Part shown: piece after piece, positions 54,501 through 63,500 of the stretch
Layout of the letters: the number at the start of each line of letters is the position of its first letter
Numbering within the stretch: position 1 is the stretch's first letter
Assembly: GCF_001949145.1 (NCBI RefSeq)
Contig: NW_019091405.1
Location: forward strand, 1,518,653 to 1,582,652
Source: Acanthaster planci
Taxonomy: Eukaryota > Echinodermata > Asteroidea > Valvatida > Acanthasteridae
Length of the DNA: 64,000 nt
Direction of reading: 5' to 3'
The notes under the pieces: model-generated
Seen by the model: the letters and a program-made list of their open reading frames with translations, nothing else
The model's database searches: none
What the model was told of the DNA's origin: nothing
Made by a program: the position numbers and the translations under genes

Positions 54501-57500
54501 TACAGGAAAGCCTTCTCTCCAAACTCACCTCTGAATGTATTTATTTCCAGCATTGCATATGGCAATTTTTTTTCTCTACTGCGTTCTCAAGCGTCTTTGC
54601 CCATTGCTCAAGTTTGAAAAAATTAAGGAAAGTACCTGCAGCAGGAATTAAATTTAAGAAAAGCCAATTTAACAAAAATGAGGAAACCTGTGGCTCACTG
54701 CAAACATAAGCCCCCTGGCTGCTTGCTGTCACCCTAGCCCTGTCAGTTTTGCATATACATGTACAGTGTACCTTTATGTGCTTGTGGTTGTTGTATTGTT
54801 GGCACCATTGAGTAAATCAGCACTGCTTTAGCACCGGCAATCAAGGTGCTGCCTAAATCACTTAATACACCTATTCTGTTGCAGAAATCATGAAACACGA
54901 CCCGACAGTGGTGGTTTTAAATTCCCAGCTTGGTGGCCTGGGTGCACTGTGCCATTTGTGCGTCATCTTTCCTCCCTTTACAATCTGGGCAATGGGTACG
55001 CTTAAGTAGGGAATTATTTTTTCTGTCACCATGGTAATTTTTTTATCTTGGATTGGAGTTAATGAACTACCATCTGACATTAGCCACAGTTCACTGTCTA
55101 AAAATTAACAAGGAGCTTCCTACTGCCAAATGTTTGGATTGGTCAGCTGTGGAAAAAAAACTGGTCGCCTGGAATAGGTCAAGTCTTACAAATTGCAATC
55201 AAATAATTTGTTCTCCCATGATATACTTTTACTCAATTATACACGTAGCCTGGTTTGTTACAAAGAAAGGCTTTTGATTTCCATATTCAGCACACCCTCC
55301 CAAATTGAATTTCAAATTTGACAATCTTGTGACTCCTCTTTTAAAAATGTCAACCCCTCCAATTTCTCTGCATCACTTTTGTTCTCATTTCATTTTGAAA
55401 AGAAAGGGGGATAAGGAGCAGTTTCCTTGGTACATATACTGGTAGTCTGGGTCGTCAGAGCTGAGGTTTAGGGCTGAGTCAATTCAAATAATTTGCTATT
55501 CGAATCTTCGACCTTCAATTTGATCGAATATTCAGTCTTACCAACTGGCAGATTGTTGATGATTAAACCATATGGGTTATTCCAGAAATTAGGGGTCCAA
55601 AAGTGGGACATTTTTGTGTCCCTGTTACATCTGACCTTTGTTATTTAATATGGAAATATCACTGGAATTGATTTCAAACTATTACTAGTGGTTTGACAGG
55701 CAATTTGCAATTCTTGGAAATCAGAAAATGTGTTTTGAACTTACAAAGTCATATGTCAGATGTGACAGGGACACCAAAAAATGGACCCCTATTTTCTGGA
55801 ATTACCCATATACAAAATTAGTTGCAATAATGCACGCAATGTATGTTGTAATCAGTATTATAGCTTCTCATGTCTAGGGATAACTCCAGCCATTATTTAG
55901 CAAGATTTAAAAGATAACCAATACTTCCTGCCCTGTTGAAAATTTCTATTCCTTTTCAAATTTTTTGAAATAAATAATTTTTTAAGTTGTGAGATTTTTG
56001 TCACTTTTCAGTTGAATGTGCTGGAAATAAGCCTCCATAGTGCAATTTTTCTCATTTAAAACAAAGGAAAATTCTCCCTTTTCATGAACTTTGCATGAAG
56101 ATATTCAAAGTCGAAAAAAACATTGAATATTTGATAATTGATCGAATATTTGGATATTCAGATATTCGGCACAGCCCTGCTGAGGTTGTTTTGGGGGAGA
56201 CAAGGCTGGGGTAACATGAGATAGCGTCTACAGTTAGAATGAATACCTGAACTGATGACATTTTGAAAACCTTCTTGGAGACACTAGCACTACAATGGCA
56301 CTGCGTAAATAATGGCTCATGTTGATTAAAGTTCAGCGTGCCTCGTATAGACGGTAATGTTGATTTTAATTTTGCCGGCATGTAATTTAAGCAGCCGCAT
56401 CGATCCTGTCATTCCATAGCCCGATGATACTTATGTTCTGTACAACTTCCGACCCCTGGAGTACATGAAAGGGTGTACGTTGAAGTGCCATTGACTTCAT
56501 GATCAGTGCTACCGATTCGGTGATGTGGTGACGTTTCTGTCTTACAAGAAATCTTGTCGTGAGTCTGTGTACAAGAATTTAAATCTCCAACTAAAAAGGG
56601 GATCTTTTAAATGTAGATCTGAAAATTTACATAAAATTTCAGAAATATTAATATTTTGAACCATAATAAATGTCTCTAAGTATTTTCAATTGAAGTCCAC
56701 ACTATGAACATTAATTTGAGATACAATTTGTCTGACCTCAGAAAGAAAAAGTGGGCACAACTATTTAAAAAGTTAAAATTGAGGAAAACTGTTTTTCTAC
56801 CAAATGTACGTAAACATTTTGCCCCAATTGTAGTTTTTTCAAAAACCAAAATCGACCAAAGCACATCTAGTATATGTGTAAATATTAAGGTTGCCTATTT
56901 AAAAAAAATACCCCTCCAATAAAAGAAAGCCTTTTTTCTCCTGGAGTATGTTGTTTCCTGATCACTTGAAAATACCCCCATAATTTCTTTTTTTACAGAA
57001 CTTAAATACACACCTAACTCTGTAATATTACCAGGCTGAGGGGCATTATTTGCTGTTTTGAACAATAAGGAATACTTTAATTTAGTTACAAAGGCTGAAT
57101 TAGTTTACATTGAGACTAGCAACCATCATATTCAATAATTTAGTGTCCTTTAATAAACCGAGTTGGAGATGGCTGTGTCAATCTGAGAAATATGTACATT
57201 CCTGAGTCAGTAGAGTCCATCTCTGTTTATTCTGTTTAAACCTATTGACCAGGTGCAGTGAATTAATCAAATTGCCTGCTCAGACCGTGCTGCTACCATC
57301 CAGTAACAAATATTAGGCTTCTTTACATTTTCCTTGAAAGTTCTTTATATGAATGAAGTCTTACTGATGTAATTTATTGGATTGATGGGGTGGACACCAT
57401 TAAAATGTTGGGCAGTGAGAAAGTTTGGAGGGGAATTGATAGATGGAAATTTTTTTTCAGGAAATTTCTGTAAAACTTGAAGACATCTCTTTTTTTCTTT

Positions 57501-60500
57501 TCAATATTAGTGTGAACCTCACATAGTTTTTTTTTCCATCAGCAATACTTAAACAATAGCCTACATTCCAGCTACAATTTTGCACCTCATCGATTTCCTA
57601 AGAGCAATTTTTTCGCCCTCTGGTTGGTTGGTTGGATTGTAGCTAGAATTTGTTTTGATGTGAGCAGTGTGGCAAAAATGGTGACTGATATCTGGAATCC
57701 TGTTTAGTAACTCGGGGACATTTCACAAAATACAAGCCTCAAAATGATCATGTATGAAGAAATACCTTTTCTTTAAAAAATTGCCTATTTCCCAAATGGA
57801 TGTCTACAAAAGGATGAGGACTGCTTTATTGAAAAAATGAAAGACTAATTCGAGTCAGTTTTATGGACTTCAACAAGAACAGAGCAACAAAATTGTTAAT
57901 GTATAGTACACACGTGCACAGGCAAACCAGGACTTTGTGATTTAGTTGTTTTAAGCTAAAGCCTTTCCCTCCAGTAAGGAATATGACCATCTTCTTGAAA
58001 ACTTTTGAACAAAAAGTTACAAATTAAACTCTCTACAATTGGTAACTTAAAACACAAAATGAAAAATTAATTCCCCATGTTTTAAATCTTTTACAACAAT
58101 TTTTTAAAAATCATGCAGAATAAAAAGGACTAATAACAGGATTGAATGACTAATAAGGTTTCTATGGTACAGAATGTTGAAATTTACCTGTAGGGTTCCC
58201 AGTTGTCACCTCTCAGGGCTCTTTTGAGAACACTCAGTAATCCAGGAAAACGGTCAGAATTGCATTGAATACATCCAGATTGGCACTAACGATCTTGGCA
58301 TTTAGTAGAAGCAATCACGTCGATGAGATGAGTGCCGAGTAGTCTTTTCAGCTAACAGATGAAATGTGCAGCAGACCAGATCACAAACATCCGATGGATA
58401 TCTGGTGACTGATGAGCAGACTGACTGCATCTGGTCAAATCTCACACAGGCCGTAACCAGTGCATGCCGGACCATCTCTGTGCAGTGAATCAAGTCCCTG
58501 AAGGAGGAAAGCATTCCCCTATTGAGCAATAGAACAACCCAAAGTGATTTGCATATATCCAAAGAGGTTTACAATGATTGGCTGTGAGCTACGCTTCGAC
58601 TATCACATTTGTAGTGCTGAATCAATTTGGGGTGAACCCTATGCGATTCAGCAACACCTTTCTGAGGGATTTGAAGTTGCTTTTGTCAAACACGCTGATC
58701 AACCATAAAAGAGGTTTAATAGTCAACATGGAAGATTGGCACTTTTAAGAGAAACATGTTTCCTATTCAGTTCAAAGTTGGGATGACACCATGTTGCTTG
58801 CCTTGGGCGACTGTTTTCCAAATGACACATGAAGGCTCATCGAGATATTTTCTGCACAAAATATCTAAGCGATCTCCTCACTCAATCAGAAAACCTTTCT
58901 CTAGACAAGAGCAAGATAAGTTTAATTTTGCTGCCAAGGTGATGATCTTACATGTACCGTCGTTATTTGCACTGTGTAGCTAACTAGGATGCTGTTGACT
59001 TTCATTGTGACGTACAAGTACCCGCACCAGTTCCGGTATATGGGCTTATCATAGTGTGAAAATCTTGAAGTGGATCTTACAAGTGAATTGATGCCCCTCC
59101 TGCCAGCGTCATATTGATCAAGGCTCTGTGGCAGAGTATGAAACACATATACACGCTTGAAATACTTAGTAACTAAGGCAACCATATCTCACCTGCAACT
59201 GCTTTGTTTGTTGCTGATGGCTTCACATGCAATCTCTGTATCCATCACAATATTGCCGTGCCGGAGTCGACATGGACCAAAGGTCATTGTTGGCCACTCA
59301 AAGCTGTCTTGGAGTCTACTCTTTTCTTTTTTTTTCTCCTTTTTTTAAAGTTTGATAGAATCAGAGAAACGAAACTGGGGGAAGTTCGTACATACACAGA
59401 TACAAACCCATGATTTTTTTTTAATTCCTGCCAGAAATAAGGCAAGAGTCATCTGTTACCATAGATACCACATAGCTGATGCCGGCTGCATTGCCAGTGG
59501 CATTCTCGCTCTTTGATTTATTGACTAATCTGGCATGGCCAATGCTGCAGACACTGGGAACGAAAACTAAACAGAAGAGAAATAATTTAGAAAACACAGC
59601 TTGGGTTATTATGCCAACCAGTACTGAGATAATTTGTTTGTGACATTCAGTAAAGCAGGCCAAAAAGAGGACAATGAGAAAACCAGGTGTGATAACAGCT
59701 TCGGAGTTCAATAGCATTCAGAGGTTGTTATTCTCATCAATAAATTTGTTTTGCACTACAAGGTTAAACTAATTCTGTCCAATTCAAGACACAATACCAT
59801 CTTTACTGACGGTGCCAGCTATATGTAGTCTTTAATTTTAGCCCAGCTGATCGAAAGCTTGTGCCACAATGGAACGTATCATGCAGGTTTTTAATGACAG
59901 ATTGTCAAATGATTTCAAGCCGTGGGCATTTTGCAGCTCCAGCTAGTTAGTTATGATGCGTATCCATAGTGAAAACAATCTGTAAATGGTATTGAATTTT
60001 AGTGCCATTTATGTGTTGTAAAAACACGGCTGTCACCTACTCTAAAGACTCTGTTCTGTGGCTGTACTATGTGTGGTTTGGGCTCACTGTGGGAAATCAG
60101 GTGTCATTCACCTGCACATGTTCCTCAGCTCTCACATAATTTGCATGTACATGTATATGCATGTGTATTGTACAGTTGCTTTGGTCAGGCCAAGGTACTT
60201 CAGAAATGTATTGTTCTGGGCTATTAACAAAACACCAAGTTTGGGGCAAAATACTGTTTATATATGGTGTTATTTATATTTGAAGCAGAGCTACATGTAG
60301 CAACTGCAGGAACCAATAGCCAGTTAATGTCAGAAAGCCAGTTAATGTCAGATTTTTTTACCTGAATGGGTTTCTTTTCTGCAAATTCTTCAACCTTGCA
60401 ATTTATTTATGAAATATAATTGTTTAAGGAGGCATAACTCTTGAGTTTAGGCATCAGTATTTTCATCCCTTTCCCCGCTTCTCAACTGCCCTGGTAAAAC

Positions 60501-63500
60501 TTGTTGCGCCGTCCACATGTCAACCAGTTCACATACAAAAGGTCCAAAGCATATACAGGCGTCGCCTGCGGCCATGCTTGTTTTTTGCCAATTGTTTTGA
60601 TTCAAAGGAGTTGCTAGTTGAAATTTTGTGTTAGTGTCTCTTTTGTAAGAATAGTTTCACTCCCTAGAAAATCAGCTTATCCAAACAAAGGAGTCTTTAA
60701 TCCCCTTAGATCTTTTGGCTCCCCAATCCTCTCCAATTTGATTCAGATTATTCAAGAAAGTGTTTCCATTTTATTGTTGGTTGGGGGTGTTTCCACTTAA
60801 TAGCAGTGTCCGGGTGCAGGATTGTCCTCTGCACTTTGATCCAACCGAGCATGACTCGTTAATAGGTCAACTGCGGAAATGGGAAAAAAAGGAGCATACA
60901 CCTCCTCCGTGGAACAAGTCTTTAGGAAACTTGTGCGTATTTACACATCATCCAGCATCAAGTGGTTAACCACGGCTGTGGTATCTAGTTAATTACCGAC
61001 ATCAACCTATTTAGGTAGTAAATAAAAAGGACGCAGCTAAAGTTGGTAAGAGAAACTAAGGTGAAACAGTTGAAGTGGCTGCTGACTTTCAGGATGTGTT
61101 GATGACATATGAAGTATATTTTATTTCCTCTCGATGTGCAGGACTGGAGGACACGGCCCATGTACTCAAGGAGAGTGGCTTATTGTTTAGTGCAACATTG
61201 GGAATGGTGGACGTCACCAGAGGCTCCAACTCTTACTACAAGCTGCAGCTGCTGGAGAGTGACGGGGGAAGCAGGTGAGGTTATCAAATGTCCATCTGTA
61301 GATATTTCAAAAATCTTGATGTCTTCAAATCAGGAAATACTTACTACTGCCACCTCATTCCTCATTTTCTCAACAGGTACTGGGTCTTCAGGTCCTGGGG
61401 ACGCGTCGGCACAGGTATTGGAGGTAAAAAGGTGGAGTCGTTTGGATCCAGGAAATCTGATGCCCGCAGAAACTTTGTGGACGTTTACACTGAGAAGACC
61501 GGAAACCCTTTTGGCACCAAGAACTTTGAGAAGATCCCCCATAGGTTCTACCCACTGGATATTGACTATGGAGATGACGTACGCATTTTCTTTTGAGCTT
61601 GTTTCCTGCTTATGCTTTGTCTTTGTGTATCTTTCCTTGGGGCCTCGTTATTATCCTTGTTAGTATTAAGTATTTCTGGTAATGAAACCAAGGAATCCTC
61701 ACTTGTGTGCTTGGCACTGTAGCTCATACATGTGAAAAGCCTGATGAAACCTGTAAAGAGGAGACAGTGAGAAGCAGTTAGCATTTTAGAGATGGGAGGA
61801 AAACCCCAGAGGAATGTTCTGAATAAAACCCACTGAATCAGGTAGGGACTGAAATCCCATTCCACATGTGGACCGAGCCGGTAATTGAACCCAGGCCACA
61901 GAAGTGAAAGGCAAGGAAATAACCATTACATCAAATTCTTGTTACCTTTCTTCTGATATCCTTGTATCCTCACTTTTTTGTCATCCAGAATTCTTGGTTT
62001 ACTTAATTCTTTTCTCTTGTCCCACTCTTGCGTACCTCTTTGTGGTTTACTTGCTTTGTTGCTCTTTACACATGTAGTTCCTAATTTTTGCTTTTTGATT
62101 CCTTGCTGTCTTGTGTCCTTTCACTCTTGCCTCGCTTACTTTCTTTATCTGCTTACTTTCAGGTTCTTTGTCTCCTTGTTTTCACACTTCTTGTTTGTTT
62201 GCTTCCATGCTTTTCTGTTTCCTTGCTCTCTTGTTTCTTTGCTTTCTTGCTTCCATACATTTTAGTTCCTTGGTTTTCCATGGTTCCCTGCTTCTGTTTT
62301 TCCTTGCTTCCATTCATTGTAGTTCCTTGTGCTTCCATAGTTCACTGCTTCCGTTTTTCCTTGCTTCCATACATTGTAGTTCCTTGCTCTTCCATGGTTC
62401 CCCGCTTCCGTTTTTTTTTCCTTGCTTCTTTCATTCATTGTTTCGCGTTGCTGTCTTGTTTCTTTGCTCTTGTGCTTTCTTGTTTCTTTGCTTTTATGCT
62501 TCCTGATATTGTTTCCCCTGCTACCACGAGTCCTTGCTTTGTGCTTTCTTGCTTTTTCGTTCCTGGTTTTGTTACTTCTTTGATTCTGTATTTCCTTTAA
62601 TTTCCTTGTGTAATTGTGTAGTTCCTTACTTCCTTTTCAACTGATCATGATGGCTACTTTCCAGGCTCCCTCATAAACATGTTCTGACTGTTTTTATTAA
62701 AACATGGCTTTCATTGCTTTCTTTATTCTTTCCATTCGTCCATGCTTGATGTTTTCCATCCTCCAGTGCTGTTAACCCCCTCTTTGCGTACTGACAGCAG
62801 ATCGTTGGTCATTCTGGCTTAATTTTTCTGTTGTGTCTTCCTTCCTAATATCTTTCAGTGATCCATCTCCTCTCTGTTTGTATTCTGTTAACCAATTCCA
62901 TATTTGTTCCTTCACTTGCTGCATTTCATTTAATCCTTGTTTCCAGGATGAGATTGCAAAGCTCGGAGCCAACACTGATGTTGAATCCAAGTTACATCCA
63001 CAGATCCAGAACTTGATGAAACTCATCTTCGACATTGACACTCTAAAGAAGACCATGGTTGAGTTCGAGGTGAGCTCAGTGCAGACTAATCACCTCAGTT
63101 GCCTCATGCTCATCTGTACACTAGGGTGACAAGTTCTTGGTGATTGTACATGTATTTTAAGGTTGAATAAGAAGAGAATAATGAGCTTTGAGTGAGTTCA
63201 GTATTTAGAGAGCACATGCTCAAACTGAAGGATGTCATAATTTATTCCAACAAAGCAATATGTGAACATGCAAGGTCAGCCCTATTTCAAGGGCCTCACA
63301 CACACTGAACTTGTTTGAACCGGCATGACATACGGCGCTGTGTTCTCAAATGACCTTTTGCCTTTTTGAAATAACGAATATTATTATTATTAAATTCGGA
63401 ACTGGCTCATTGTGGACTGAAACTTGACATCTGTGTAACAGAAGTGTAACAGTCAGTGTCACAGTGCAACAGTCATCTATGTCAGTGTTACATTTGCACA

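Larger units (their letters stand above)
40638..61141. other. PARP1 intron 12, right part
   Basis: Starts with the 5' flank of the minus-strand GPCR, where no clear promoter motif was found. Besides the mobile elements and tandem repeats listed, no gene is supported. One minus-strand Cys-rich ORF (54098-54385) is listed as a candidate exon. The terminus-like word CAGGGGCGGATCCAGGA at 52809-52825 may be a fragment of another DNA transposon. Confidence 0.45.
61579..62946 (+). other. PARP1 intron 14
   Basis: Holds a SINE (61665-61945) and a long pyrimidine-rich tract from about 62020 to 62640 built on TTCCTTGCTT. Hydrophobic ORFs in this tract come from the repeat and are not genes. Confidence 0.6.

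Noticed and set aside
56704-56922. 72-codon Lys-rich ORF
   Set aside because: AT-rich DNA gives Lys/Asn/Phe-rich frames by chance; both strands are open and no domain is visible.
61978-62600. Long hydrophobic ORFs rich in Leu, Phe, Ser and Cys
   Set aside because: They come from a CT-rich low-complexity tract with a 57-bp minisatellite; several overlapping frames are open for the same reason.
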